Shown: positions 34,278 to 44,326 of the stretch, piece by piece
Layout of the letters: each line of letters begins with the position of its first letter
How positions within the stretch are numbered: position 1 is the stretch's first letter
Program-made: the position numbers and the translations under genes
DNA from: Alopecurus myosuroides
Taxonomy: Eukaryota > Streptophyta > Magnoliopsida > Poales > Poaceae
Direction: 5' to 3'
Assembly: GCA_028641055.1 (NCBI GenBank)
Contig: CM054061.1
Location: 57,688,135 to 57,752,134 of the forward strand
DNA length: 64,000 nt
The notes under the pieces: generated by a model
Database searches by the model: none
Told to the model about the DNA's origin: nothing
What the model saw: the letters and a program-made list of their open reading frames with translations, nothing else

Positions 34278-34994
34278 GTGTCGATGTTAGTTTATACGCA
34301 AGTGAAACTATGGTGCTGCGAAAAAATTCCCAGGCCAGATAACCCGGTGTACCCACGGGGCGGATAATCCCGCCTGACTATCAAATTGTAGAACCTCATC
34401 CAGAATATGTCTATGAGCAAATCAACAAGTTGTGGCTAGCCAATGATTTTAATATGCAAGAATAGCCTATTTCATCCATCTACTCCAATATTACAAGACT
34501 AATAATTTCACATCCCAAGATCAATATGACAAGCACATAGGTTTTCAAAATGTGAGAATTACCCTCATCCATTGGAGGAGCTTCTTGGAGAAGAAGATGC
34601 ATGGAAGGGTGGGGAACAAGATCCGGAGGGCTCCTGGGTATTACGGAAGTTAGGACACCTCCGGTGAGGGGACGGGCAGCAGGAGGCGACGGTTTTGGAG
34701 GGTGAGGTCGGGGTGGAAAGAATGTAAGTGTTAGACCTCCACCCCGCCCTCTTTGTTAAAAAAATACAAACCGCAGAGGACGGATAATCCGTCCTTCACT
34801 TGGGACGGATAATCCGGCCCCCGGATATTCTGGTGTTGACTTGAATAATACGGCCTGATAAACCTGAACCCTCTAGTTTGAAAGATTATGACTTGTGTTC
34901 TAGATCAATGTTTCAAGAAGGGATTGGCTTAATAATGAAATTAGAGATAGAATAATAACTAAATATTATTGTCTCTAGGGCATATCTCCAACAC

Positions 34995-35900
34995 AAAGCC
35001 AGTTATACAACTGCATATATGATTAACAATCCACCTTGAATGCACTTCTATGCTTTCCACTCGTTGGTAATAAGTTGCAAAAGCAACATATACTTTCATT
35101 AAGCATTGCACATAATGTAAGAAATATTCATAATCATAAAATACATAAACACCAATGTTTTAACCTTACTAGCAACATCACATCCTTGGTCTTAGTCATT
35201 GTTGGCACTCGATCCTAGACACAAAGGAGGTATGAACCTATTATCTATCACAAAACCCTCTCTTGGAGATACAAGAAATCACTTGAACAAAGTAACCACA
35301 TGGATCGGAGAGCATGATAGAACTCAAATAAAACTTGAATATGATAATAGCAACAAGATCATATAAGAAAAATGAAAAATCTGATCATATCTTCACAATT
35401 CATCGAAACCCAGCAAACACAACATGTAGCAATTACATAAGAACGATCTTAATTATGTTAGGAAGCTCACAAGATCGTGGCATGTTAGCACAAGGAGAAG
35501 AGACAACCATCTGGCTATTTCTATGAATCTGTAATCCAAGGATGAACTAATCATGCATCACCTTAGAAGCAATCATGGAGATGAAAGAGGCCTCCAGTGA
35601 CAAGTAACCTCTCCGACGGGTATCGGTGCAGGTATCAAGAACCCCCAAATTATGGTTTTGATATGACGATGGCTCTTAGTAACTTTCGTGAAAAATAATG
35701 CCCGCCTAAAAAAAAGACGAGAAGGAAAATTATAGGTGAAGAGAGGTCCCGGAAGAGGCATTGGGGGCAGGCCACAGGAGGGCACGACCCCACCATGACC
35801 CATGCCTAGGGGTTTCCCTCTCCCCATGATGGTCCTATCTGGATATGTCGTATCGTGTTGAAACTTTCCCTCATTTTTTCGTGAAATTTTCTGGGATATT
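34995..35900 (-). repeat. WHAM-like LTR fragment
   Basis: Second copy of the sequence at 26410-26977, extending further at both ends and in minus orientation. It is interrupted at 35901 by another LTR. Confidence 0.6.
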
Positions 35901-36045
35901 TGAAAGTGCATTGATCTCTCTAAAGTTTTGGAGTTGATAACAACATGATTAATTATCTAACAGTGCGTCTAAATATTGCGGAAAAACCATTTCGGCGCAA
36001 AAAGGAAAAGGCCGAGAGAACTTAGCCAACGAAGTTGGCTTGCTG

Positions 36046-36512
36046 CAGCGGTAGTATCGTCCCGGCGGTAGTACCCCTACCTCCAGGAAGAGGTAGTACT
36101 GCGGGCGGTACCGCCAACTAGGATTTTGCTTCTGTTTCCAGCGGTACTGGCCTAGTAGTACCGCTAGTGTGTGATCCAACCTCAGGGCAAGTCTCACCGG
36201 ACGGTAGTACCGCTACCGATAGTGGTAGTATCGTCCCCTTGAGGAAGCGGTAGTACCGCTGGACGTACCGGGCTTTGTACCGCCAGTGTACTCCTAACAG
36301 TACTAGGGCGGTAGTGGCCCATTCCTACCGCCAGCCACTTTGATTTTATATCAAGTGGAGGCTAGCAGTAGTACCGGTAACTCCACCGGTTGTACCGCTC
36401 CTGGTACCTGGCGGTACTTCCACAGTTGTACCGTCTGTATGTAGTGAGTGGTAGACAGTAGTACCGCTGGGACTACATGCAGCGGTTAGTACCACTGTCA
36501 CCAGAGGTAGTA
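36046..36512. repeat. Array of GCGGTAGTACCGC inverted-repeat words
   Basis: More than a dozen full or half copies of GCGGTAgtACCGC, with arms GCGGTA and ACCGC, lie in 470 bp directly upstream of the TATA box. Confidence 0.8.
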
Positions 36513-36558
36513 CCACCAGGCACGAAAAAGGCTTCAAACGGTCAGATTTGGGAGGGAG

Positions 36559-36566
36559 TATAAATA
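36559..36566 (+). promoter_or_regulatory. LTR TATA box
   Basis: TATAAATA after the inverted-word array, at the U3/R position expected for an LTR promoter. Confidence 0.55.
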
Positions 36567-36954
36567 CCCTGGAAACCGAGTGGACTGAAATGACCCTACC
36601 CATTAATCCATCGTAAATCAGACACATATATATTGCAAGTGTAAGTAGGCACATATATGTATAGCCTTAAGGGCCCATGTAGTTGACTTCGCCCTAGGAC
36701 CATGTAAAATATAAAGTCATCCTTGTATGGCCTAACATGTTATGTGATTTATATTAGCCCATTAAAACATATAGGCTTTGTTTGGATGAATGGTATTTCT
36801 CAATAGAACTTTAGTATTTATGTTTAATTAGAAGTAAATATAAGAATATTTTCACAAAGTAGTCCTCTTAGACACAAGCTCTAAAAAACACCCACATAGC
36901 TAGTGTGGGGCATGCACTTGTTAACGACCTCATGTCACCCCATCTTTCAGCTTT

Positions 36955-37150
36955 AGTCAAAGTCAAACCGTAAAGTTTCACCAAACCCATAGTAAAAATA
37001 TCAACATCTACAATAGAAAATCAACATTATTACGACCATCAAGAAAATAGTTTCATATTGTATGCATTTTATATGTAAACGTTGATAGTTTTTTATTATA
37101 TATTTAGTCAAAAAATATTTATAAATAAAGTTGACCAAACTCAGAACACA
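36955..37150. mobile_element. MITE-like imperfect foldback
   Basis: The ends pair imperfectly (tttagtcaaagtc against gttgaccaaact), as do internal stretches (atcaacatctacaat against cgttgatag). The wording is that of a common Triticeae miniature inverted-repeat element. Superfamily not assigned. Confidence 0.4.
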
Positions 37151-37624
37151 AGGTGGCGTGAAAATGGGGGACTATTGTTTAACATTCATCGTCTCATAAA
37201 CCGACTATACAAGCCAAGTTTATAGTGTCTTGCTAGGTAACGCATTTTGAAGTTACCCATTGATACATCACTTAACTTATAATAGGATCTGCACGTATAT
37301 ACGCCAACTATAATTACGTCAAAAAAAGATTAATTTGAAGAACAAACAAGGTGTTAATGCACCGAAATTGGCGATTTTTCCTGTTTTAATGAAAAGATGT
37401 AGAATGTACAAGGAGGTGGATAGAAAAAACAATGAACAAACCCAAATATATAAAGATTAAAATCGATCCAACAGTGAAAATATTGGCCACTGAATGACCG
37501 GATTTAATTTGATTAGTAAGCCCTCGAAGCCCATGGGACTACGATGATGTGCACGTGTTGGGCCATCGTAAATTAATGTCTTGAATATATTGGGGCAAAT
37601 GCTTACCTCCGCTAGAAAAACAAA
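37151..37624. other. AT-rich intergenic DNA, nothing recognised
   Basis: No ORF of note, no LTR ends, no repeat shared with the rest of the window. This is the best candidate for low-copy DNA here. Confidence 0.4.
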
Positions 37625-38345
37625 AGCTTGTTATTTTTTTATTTTTTTTTTGCAAAAAGACCAACCAATCTATTGATCATCAAGAACGGTACAAAGAATT
37701 TCAAAAGTAATAAAAATTACAAAAAGGTCTTTGTACCACCTAGCGATGACTACAAATGATGAAGCAAGCTGAAGGCGCGCCACCGTCATCACTCCTCCCT
37801 CACTGGAGCCGGGTAAAACTTGTTGTAGTAGAGCTTGTTGTAGTAGACGGACGGGAAGTCGTCGTGCAAAGGCCCCAAAAGACCAGCGCACCAGAGTAGT
37901 AACCATCGCCAATGATTAAAACCGTAGATTGGACGAGCCAAACCTGTAACCACAAGTACGAACACAAAAACGGACTAGATCCCTGAAGATCCGCCCGACA
38001 CGCGCCTCCACGCGTCCTCCGCCGGCGCTAGACGCACCACCGGAGCGAGGAGAGGACATTATTTTGACTTCAAGATGTAGCCGCTGCTTCACCATCTTGG
38101 AGAAGACACTGGACAAAAACCTAACAAAAAAACCAGAACTCTCCCGCCGGTGAGTGGCCATGATCCGCCATGCCACCATGGCCCTAAGGCCACCGGAGGT
38201 GGAGCAAACCGGCCGCGTCGCCGGCGAGGGGAACGAAACCCTAGATGGGTTTCTAGGGGAGCCTCATGATTGCCTTCTCTCCTGTCCTCGTACCGTTTCG
38301 TCCTTTGATGCCTCCCAGCATGAGGTTGTATTTTTAGCCAGCCCG
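37625..38345 (-). mobile_element. Possible non-LTR element 3' end
   Basis: It begins on the plus strand with a T-rich run (37631-37651), which on the minus strand would be a poly(A) tail, followed by a GC-rich segment without a convincing ORF. The sequence has the look of a high-copy Triticeae repeat. Assignment to LINE is an inference from the tail alone; a Mutator-type fragment is an alternative. Confidence 0.3.
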
Positions 38346-38431
38346 TAAGGCTGATCATAGTGGGGAGTAACATAGAGAAGTAACATGCACATGTTACTAA
38401 TCTATATTACTACCTTCATAGTTGGAAGTAA
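38346..38431. mobile_element. MITE half, cut by the Harbinger insertion
   Basis: It contains a 20-bp palindrome (38379-38398, arms AGTAACATG and CATGTTACT). The second half is not found, as expected if the element at 38432 inserted into it. Confidence 0.4.
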
Positions 38432-39592
38432 GGGCAAACCCAACGCCCCCCCCCTATTTGGTTCCAAACCGGTGGCCGCTACCCAGCGATGACGAAGAAG
38501 AATAGCGTCACCACACTCAATCCAAGCCCCACGCCATCGCCGTCGCCCAAGCCGGAGTCAAAGAAGCGGCAAGGCCGGCGGATGAGGCAAAAGAAGACCC
38601 TCAAGGAGAAGGCCGCCACCGCCCTGCTCCTAGCCCAGCGGCAAGATCGTGTCAGCTTCAACGTTGATGCCCTAACTGCATGAGCCATGGGGGTCATCGT
38701 GATGAAGGGGGAGGCATATGGCATCATCCTTCCCCCTGACGTCCCTCCGTCTGTGCATGTCGGTGCCTTCCTCGAGCTCGGTTACGTCCGCGTCCAGGCC
38801 AGCACTCTCGGAGTTGCAAGCCCTATCATCAGCCTCACCGCCGCGTGTATTCCCGACTGCACCGCCGGTCGGGCGGCTACTTCGTGCCATTGGGTGTCAT
38901 CACGGAACACATCGCCAGAAATCACGTCTGAGCCCTTTGGGACCGCACCGCCGGATATCAACCTCAACATGACCCCCGTGTTGGTTGAGGTGACTCCTTG
39001 GGCCCCGCTGATCCACAGCAAAGCGCCGCGGGCGGTGCCTGCGGAGAACACGCCCCAGGGCCGGCAACTGTGCGAGGAATTTTCCGCCATGACCAGAGCT
39101 GACACGGTATGGGTTTCATGTTTGCACGACTCAATCTTTTGTGCATTGATCATTGTTTGTGATCAACATGCAACTGCAGATTTACCAAGGGAACGAGGAG
39201 GTCATGGGCGACATCATCATGGAGTCCACCGGCGGCCATGCTGGCATACCCATCGAAGATGACAATACCCAATCGGGCACCCAATATGCAACCATTTCCA
39301 TCGACGGGGCACCGCTGCTTGGTGATGGCGATGAGGATCAAGAGATGGAAGATGGGGACAATAATGAGCTTGTGGAAACGGGGAAAAGGTCGAGGTACAG
39401 CAACTACTCGGAGACCGAGGATCGTCTGTTGTGCGAGGCTTGGATGATCGAGAGCCAAAACCCCGTCACTAGAGCGCAGTAAAAAGGAAAGCCATATTGG
39501 AAAAAGGTATGGCGATGCTTCCATGAACACCGCAAGTGGAAGAAGTGGAACATTGATAGTGACCGCAACTCCAACTCTCTAAACAAGAGATG
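38432..39592 (+). mobile_element. PIF/Harbinger-like element, 5' part
   Basis: A terminal sequence GGGCAAACCCAACGC follows the trinucleotide taa (38429-38431), the target preference of PIF/Harbinger. It contains an ORF1-type Myb-like gene. Truncated at 39592 by the tandem gypsy insertion. No transposase gene is visible in the remaining part. Confidence 0.6.
38489..39592 (+). pseudogene. Harbinger ORF1, Myb/SANT-like protein, broken
   Basis: One frame runs from the ATG at 38489. It is closed by TGA at 38681-38683, reopens at once, reaches a GT donor at 39107, and resumes in phase after a CAG acceptor at 39179 (intron 73 bp). The second exon has an acidic stretch (DEDQEMEDGDNNE), then a Myb-like DNA-binding segment (YSETEDRLLCEAWM). 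TAA at 39480-39482 breaks it before WKKVWRCFHEH. Harbinger ORF1 proteins work with the DDE transposase in excision. Two stops plus truncation make it non-functional. Confidence 0.65.
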
Positions 39593-40068
39593 TGATGGGG
39601 GGATGCTAACCCGGTATGTCAAGATCCGAGGAATAACCCGGCCCAGAGACAGTGAGCAGGATACGGCTAGGGATAAAGATGTTTGTGGAGGCCCAAGCTC
39701 GTGGGCCTAGTGACCCGGATTGTGGGTGTTGTAAAGGAAAGTTAGGGTTAGCATGCCGTGTCTGGGTAGGACCCGGGTGTGCCTTGTAAAGTAAGTTAGG
39801 GGGTATGGGAGCTATATAAACCGACCCCCGGGCGTAGATTGAGACAGAGATCTGAGAACCTTAGCAATATCGAGTGGTATCGAGTATCCAGTGTAAACCC
39901 TAATCGAGTTATTGTATCGAGAATAGAGATCCGGCGACTTCGATTGCCGGCTGTCAGATCAAGTTGTATCATGTCTTCCTTTGAGCTAAACCCTCTCCCG
40001 AACGCCTGTGTGGACTTGCCCCAAGATCAGTTACCCCTGGTAACATCTGCCGTGATTATCCCACGACA
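39593..40068 (+). repeat. LTR 1 of the tandem Tat array (476 bp)
   Basis: Starts TGATGGGGGGATGC and ends ATTATCCCACGACA. Differs from the central LTR at one noticed position (39869). A TATA box lies at 39813-39820. Confidence 0.92.
39813..39820 (+). promoter_or_regulatory. TATA box of LTR 1
   Basis: TATATAAA; the first downstream in-frame ATG of the leader ORF is at 39971. The same box lies at 49970-49977 in the central LTR. Confidence 0.65.
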
Positions 40069-40447
40069 GTTGGCGCCCACCGTGGGGCCTGCGTCCAAAG
40101 GTGTTTACATCACGGGAGAAGCTCGGAAGGGCATGGAGGGTCTTGTCATTGGCGAAATCTACATCGACCACGAAGAATAAAAGTTGGTGGACGATCCCGG
40201 CTGGGGGCCAGAATCGGATCACCTCGAGTCCGGATTTATATTGACGGTCGGCCGGATCAACATCTTCGTCGACACGGTACGAACGACTAACTTAAAAGGA
40301 CAATATCATGTGCATACTACATGAACTTCTAGCAGGAACAAAGAGACATCAAAGCAAGCGGCAAATTCGGTTTCATCAGCCGCGCCGGGGTATCTTAGAT
40401 GGGCGGAACAAGAGATAACGTGGAGTAGAAGAGATCATCCGGAAAAG
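39971..40447 (+). pseudogene. Leader ORF of copy 1, broken
   Basis: The frame starts at the ATG inside the LTR (MSSFELNPLP), passes the primer site and stops at TAA (40178-40180). Copy 2 has GAA at this position. A second stop, TGA at 40321-40323, replaces GGA of copy 2. Beyond these the frame leads directly into the protease ORF at 40448. There is no gag core or zinc knuckle in this 480-bp stretch. Confidence 0.7.
40071..40088 (+). promoter_or_regulatory. Primer-binding site, copy 1
   Basis: TGGCGCCCACCGTGGGGC, two bases after the LTR. It lies inside the leader reading frame, translated as RQLAPTVG. Same at 50228-50245. Confidence 0.8.
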
Positions 40448-43400
40448 GTGGAGCGTCCAGGAGTCTTGGCGTTGGTGGTTGCTCCACAGGTCAATGGTTA
40501 CGAGCTGAAGAAGGTCCTGATGGACGGTGGAAGTAGCATCAACATCCTTTATTGGGAGACCTTCTTACGGATGAGTCTCAAAGAGTCCCAGCTGCAGAAA
40601 AGTTCAACAATCTTTCACGGGATCGTACCGGGTCACTCGGCGAGCCCCGAGGGAAGGATCACCTTGGAAGTTGCTTTTGGGGAATCGACGGATAATTATC
40701 GAGTGGAGTGGCTCACGTTCGAGGTGGTCAAGTTGCGCAGTCCTTACCACGCGCTGTTGGGGAGGCCGGCTTACGCCCAATTCATGGCTAGGCCGTGCTA
40801 CGTGTATTTGCAGCTGAAAATCCCGGGTCCTAAACGGACCATCACTATACATGGGAACCGGGATATAGCGGCCGAGTGCGACGAAGGAGATTCAGTTATG
40901 GCCGAGCAGGCATGCAGGAAGGAAGAGCTCGAATATTACCGATCTCAAGTAAACCCGGACGATAGAACAGCCTTGAAAAAGCCAAATACCGAGGATGAGA
41001 GAGCAAAATTCAAGGCAGCGCAAGACACCAAGAAGATAGATTTTGTCGAAGGGGATTCTACTAAGCAGTTTACCATAGGGTCTAACCTGGGAAAAGAGCA
41101 GGAGGGAGCGCTCGTGGAGTTCATTCGCTCGAATGCAGATGTGTTTGCCTGGACACCCAGCGACATGCCGGGTATCCCTACAGAATTGGCTGAGCACAGT
41201 TTGCATGTGGATCCCAAGTCCAGGCCCGTGAAACAAGGTTTGAGGAAAATGAATGAGGAAAGAAGGAAAGCTATAGGCGAAGAAATCGCTCGGCTACTGG
41301 CAGCCGGCTTTATCATGGAAGTATTTCACCCGGATTGGTTGGCTAACCCGGTTCTGGTGATGAAAAAGACCAACGAGTGGAGGATGTGCATTGACTTCAC
41401 TAGTCTTAACAAGCATTGCCCAAAGGATCCGTTCGCGCTCCCAAGGATAGATCAGATTATAGACGCAGTAGCTGGAAGCGATCTGTTATGCTTCCTGGAT
41501 GCATATTCCGGGTATCATCAGATTAAGCTCAAAAGGGAGGATTGGGAGAAAACATCATTCATAACCCCGTTTGGGGCCTTTTGTTATAAAACTATGACAT
41601 TTGGGTTGAAGAACGCTGGCGCAACTTACCAACGGTGTATTCAAAAGTGCTTTGAGGACCAAATCGGACGTAACGTCCATGCTTATGTGGATGACGTGGT
41701 CATCAAGACCAGGAAGGCGGAGACATTCATCGATGATCTAAAGGAGACATTCAAAAACCTGAGGAGGTACCAGATGAAGCTTAATCCAACGAAGTGCGTA
41801 TTCGGAGTTCCGGCTGGGAAATTACTCGGCTTCATAGTTTCCGAGAGAGGAATTGAGGCAAATCCAGATAAAATCAAGGCAATCCAGAGTTTGAAAAAGC
41901 CGGAGAACTTGAAGCATGTTCAAAAGCTCACGGGCTGTGTAGCAGCCTTGATCCGGTTCATATCTAGACTCGGAGAAAAAGCAATACCCTTGTATCGGCT
42001 CTTGCGAAAATCGGATAAATTCGTATGGGACGAAGAGGCAGATGAAGCGTTTGAAGCACTAAAGAAGCAATTATCTGAAGCACCAGTACTAGCGGCGCCG
42101 GGTCCTAAAGAGCCTATGTTGCTATACGTGGCAGCTGGCCCCCGAGCCGTTAGCGCAGTGGTGGTCGTGGAACGCAAAGAGGACGGGAAAGGTTACCCGG
42201 TTCAGAGGCCGGTTTATTACGTCAGTGAAGTATTATCAGAAGCAAAGCAGCGCTATCCACATTGGCAAAAGTTGGTGTTCGGGGTCTTCATGGCCAGCAG
42301 GAAGTTGAAGCCGTATTTCCAAGAACATCCTATAACGGTGGTCAGCTCAATACCAATGTCGGATATTATCAGAAACTCGGACGCGACGGGAAGAATAGCC
42401 AAGTGGGCAATAGAGATGGGAGATTATCACATAAACTACGAACCCAGGTCAGCAATCAAGTCCCAAGCTTTAATTGATTTCGTTAACGACTGGACACATA
42501 CAGGTATGGCTACCACAGTTCCAAAATCCGAGTCATGGACCATGCACTTCGATGGGTCAAAGCAATATGAGGGATCAGGAGCTGGAGTAGTGCTGACATC
42601 GCCCAAGGGAGACAAATTGAGTTACGTACTGCAAATTCACTTTGATTGCTCAAACAACGTGGCCGAGTATGAGGCCCTGTTGCATGGTTTAAAGGTAGCC
42701 AAGGAAATGAACATTAAAAGAATACGATGCTTCGGAGATTCGGATCTTGTGGTACAACAGGTATCGGGAACTTGGGACAGAAAGGATGCAACTATGGCAG
42801 CATACCGCAGGGAAGTCGACAGGGTTGCCGGGTGCTTTTCCGGGTATGAGGTGGAGCACATAGACAGAAGAAAAAACGAGGCAGCAGACGCACTCGCCAG
42901 ACTCGGCTCGCGTAGAGAGCCGGTTCCACCTAATGTGTTCCTGGACGAGTTGTGGCGACCATCAGTTAAAACCGAGTCTGAGGAAGAACTGGCAAATCAA
43001 GACCCGGATTTGGAGTACGTGGCCACAGTACACGCCATCCCCGAGTGGACAGAGCCATACCTGGCCTACCTATCACGGGGCGAGTTACCAGAACAGGAGG
43101 TATTAGCAAGACAAATCATGAGGCGAGCAAAGGGGTATTCTATCATCAATGGAGAATTATACAAGAGAAGCGCAACAGGAGTCTTCTTGCGCTGCGTAGC
43201 GCCGGAAGAAGGCCGACAGATTCTCAAGGAAATACACGAAGGCGACTGTGGGCATCATGCGTCTACAAGGTCTCTGGTGGCTAAAGCTTATCGACACGGA
43301 TTTTTCTGGCTTACGGCTCTATCGGATGCCGAACGTTTGGTAGCAAGATGTGACGGATGTCAAAGGTACGCTCGCCAAACACACGTACCGGCTATGGAAT

Positions 43401-44326
43401 TACGGACCATCCCATTAACTTGGCCGTTCGCCGTCTGGGGTATGGATATGGTTGGTCCCTTCCATATGTCACCGTGCAAGAAGACACATCTTTTGGTGGC
43501 CATTGACAAGTTTACCAAGTGGGTTGAGGTTATGCCAGTTACTAATTGCGAAGCGGCTACAGCAGTCAAGTTCCTGAAAAGGATTATCTACCGGTTTGGG
43601 TATCCCCACAGCATAATCACCGACAACGGAACTAACATGTCTCTTGGCGAGATGGAGAAATTCTGTGGCAACAATGGCATCCGGCTTGATGTTGCATCAG
43701 TGGCTCACCCGCAGGCCAATGGGCAAGTGGAGAGAGCAAACCAAGAATTGCTTCGTGGGTTAAAACCACGGTTGCGAGTCCCCTGTGTTAGGGCTGCTGG
43801 TGCATGGGTCGAAGAACTTCCGTCTGTGGTTTGGGGCATCAACACTACACCTAACAGATCCACTCAGATGACACCCTTCTTCATGGTCTATGGCGCGGAA
43901 GCAGTGTTACCAAGTGATATTATTCACGATTCGCCCAGAGTATCAGCTTACGTCGAAGTAGAGAACGAAAAAATCCGGCAGGACGCCGTAGATATGTTAG
44001 AAGAACAAAGAGAACAAGCCCTGGAAAGATCAGCCATATATCAGCAAGATCTACGGAGGTATCATAGCCGGCGTGTGAAGACCCGGGTATTCCAGGAAGG
44101 AGATTTGGTTCTGCGTCTGGTACAGTCAAACGAAGGAAAACACAAATTATCACCACCATGGGAAGGACCATTTATCATAAGCCGGAACCTACATAACGGA
44201 TCATATTATTTGATAGATGCAAGGGAAGAGTCGGCTACAGTCAATGACACCGCGCACACCACTTCATCTATGCAAGAAAGAGATAGACCATGGAACGTGG
44301 CTCAGCTGCGTCCGTATTATACTTAG
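40448..44326 (+). CDS. pol: Pol polyprotein (PR-RT-RH-aRH-INT), Tat lineage, intact, no gag
   Basis: 1292 residues. Protease: DGG at 26-28 (LMDGGSSINILY) and LLGRPAYAQF. Reverse transcriptase about 220-480: FAWTPSDMPG, WRMCIDFTSLNKHCPKD, FLDAYSGYHQI, active site YVDD at 413-416. A first, degenerate RNase H lies about 540-690, then an archaeal-type RNase H with D702 in HFDGS, NNVAEYEAL and EAADALARLGS. The dual RNase H is a Tat-lineage trait. Integrase: HHCC end (GHHAST, CDGCQRYA), catalytic D1000, D1059 and E1095, so the 35-residue spacing is kept. All catalytic residues are present and the frame is unbroken. The natural start would be upstream; 40448 is merely the first ATG after the leader stops. 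Confidence 0.93.
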   Translation: MERPGVLALVVAPQVNGYELKKVLMDGGSSINILYWETFLRMSLKESQLQKSSTIFHGIVPGHSASPEGRITLEVAFGESTDNYRVEWLTFEVVKLRSPYHALLGRPAYAQFMARPCYVYLQLKIPGPKRTITIHGNRDIAAECDEGDSVMAEQACRKEELEYYRSQVNPDDRTALKKPNTEDERAKFKAAQDTKKIDFVEGDSTKQFTIGSNLGKEQEGALVEFIRSNADVFAWTPSDMPGIPTELAEHSLHVDPKSRPVKQGLRKMNEERRKAIGEEIARLLAAGFIMEVFHPDWLANPVLVMKKTNEWRMCIDFTSLNKHCPKDPFALPRIDQIIDAVAGSDLLCFLDAYSGYHQIKLKREDWEKTSFITPFGAFCYKTMTFGLKNAGATYQRCIQKCFEDQIGRNVHAYVDDVVIKTRKAETFIDDLKETFKNLRRYQMKLNPTKCVFGVPAGKLLGFIVSERGIEANPDKIKAIQSLKKPENLKHVQKLTGCVAALIRFISRLGEKAIPLYRLLRKSDKFVWDEEADEAFEALKKQLSEAPVLAAPGPKEPMLLYVAAGPRAVSAVVVVERKEDGKGYPVQRPVYYVSEVLSEAKQRYPHWQKLVFGVFMASRKLKPYFQEHPITVVSSIPMSDIIRNSDATGRIAKWAIEMGDYHINYEPRSAIKSQALIDFVNDWTHTGMATTVPKSESWTMHFDGSKQYEGSGAGVVLTSPKGDKLSYVLQIHFDCSNNVAEYEALLHGLKVAKEMNIKRIRCFGDSDLVVQQVSGTWDRKDATMAAYRREVDRVAGCFSGYEVEHIDRRKNEAADALARLGSRREPVPPNVFLDELWRPSVKTESEEELANQDPDLEYVATVHAIPEWTEPYLAYLSRGELPEQEVLARQIMRRAKGYSIINGELYKRSATGVFLRCVAPEEGRQILKEIHEGDCGHHASTRSLVAKAYRHGFFWLTALSDAERLVARCDGCQRYARQTHVPAMELRTIPLTWPFAVWGMDMVGPFHMSPCKKTHLLVAIDKFTKWVEVMPVTNCEAATAVKFLKRIIYRFGYPHSIITDNGTNMSLGEMEKFCGNNGIRLDVASVAHPQANGQVERANQELLRGLKPRLRVPCVRAAGAWVEELPSVVWGINTTPNRSTQMTPFFMVYGAEAVLPSDIIHDSPRVSAYVEVENEKIRQDAVDMLEEQREQALERSAIYQQDLRRYHSRRVKTRVFQEGDLVLRLVQSNEGKHKLSPPWEGPFIISRNLHNGSYYLIDAREESATVNDTAHTTSSMQERDRPWNVAQLRPYYT

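Larger units (their letters stand above)
30846..34915 (-). mobile_element. Unclassified LTR element, decayed, nested
   Basis: Flanked by 5-bp duplications AGAAG (30841-30845 and 34916-34920). Termini read TGTTAA and TTTCA. The left LTR (30846-32171) carries a minus-strand TATA (31651-31658) and is followed by a purine tract on the minus strand (CCAAAAAGGGGGAGAT, 32172-32187), showing it is the 3' LTR. The right LTR is not a clean copy: 34300-34915 shares only the 'ggataatccgg' words. LTR structure and sequence words match the element at 58907-64000. Confidence 0.6.
26978..34994 (+). mobile_element. BARE/Angela-like Copia sequence with inverted ends, carrying two nested insertions
   Basis: It starts TGTTGGGGATATGCCCTA, the LTR start style of the Triticeae BARE1/WIS/Angela group. 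The LTR runs 26978-28589, resumes at 30237 after a solo LTR, and ends about 30593, followed by an initiator-methionine-like primer site (TGGTATCAGA, 30608). After about 250 bp the interior is interrupted by another element (30846-34915). The remaining 74 bp (34921-34994) end in the same LTR start but inverted. No Copia gag or pol is present. Confidence 0.6.
35901..36650 (+). mobile_element. LTR fragment of unclassified element, plus orientation
   Basis: It starts TGAAAGTGCATTGATC, much like the minus-strand LTR start at 61675 (TGAAAGTGCATGG). It contains an array of GCGGTAGTACCGC words and a TATA box (36559-36566). The right end is not clear; about 36650 is a guess from the change in sequence character. 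Confidence 0.5.

Noticed and set aside
38687..39262. Separate 191-codon gene in the Harbinger fragment
   Set aside because: Same frame as the upstream ORF and continuous with it but for one TGA; its last third is intron read-through past the donor at 39107.
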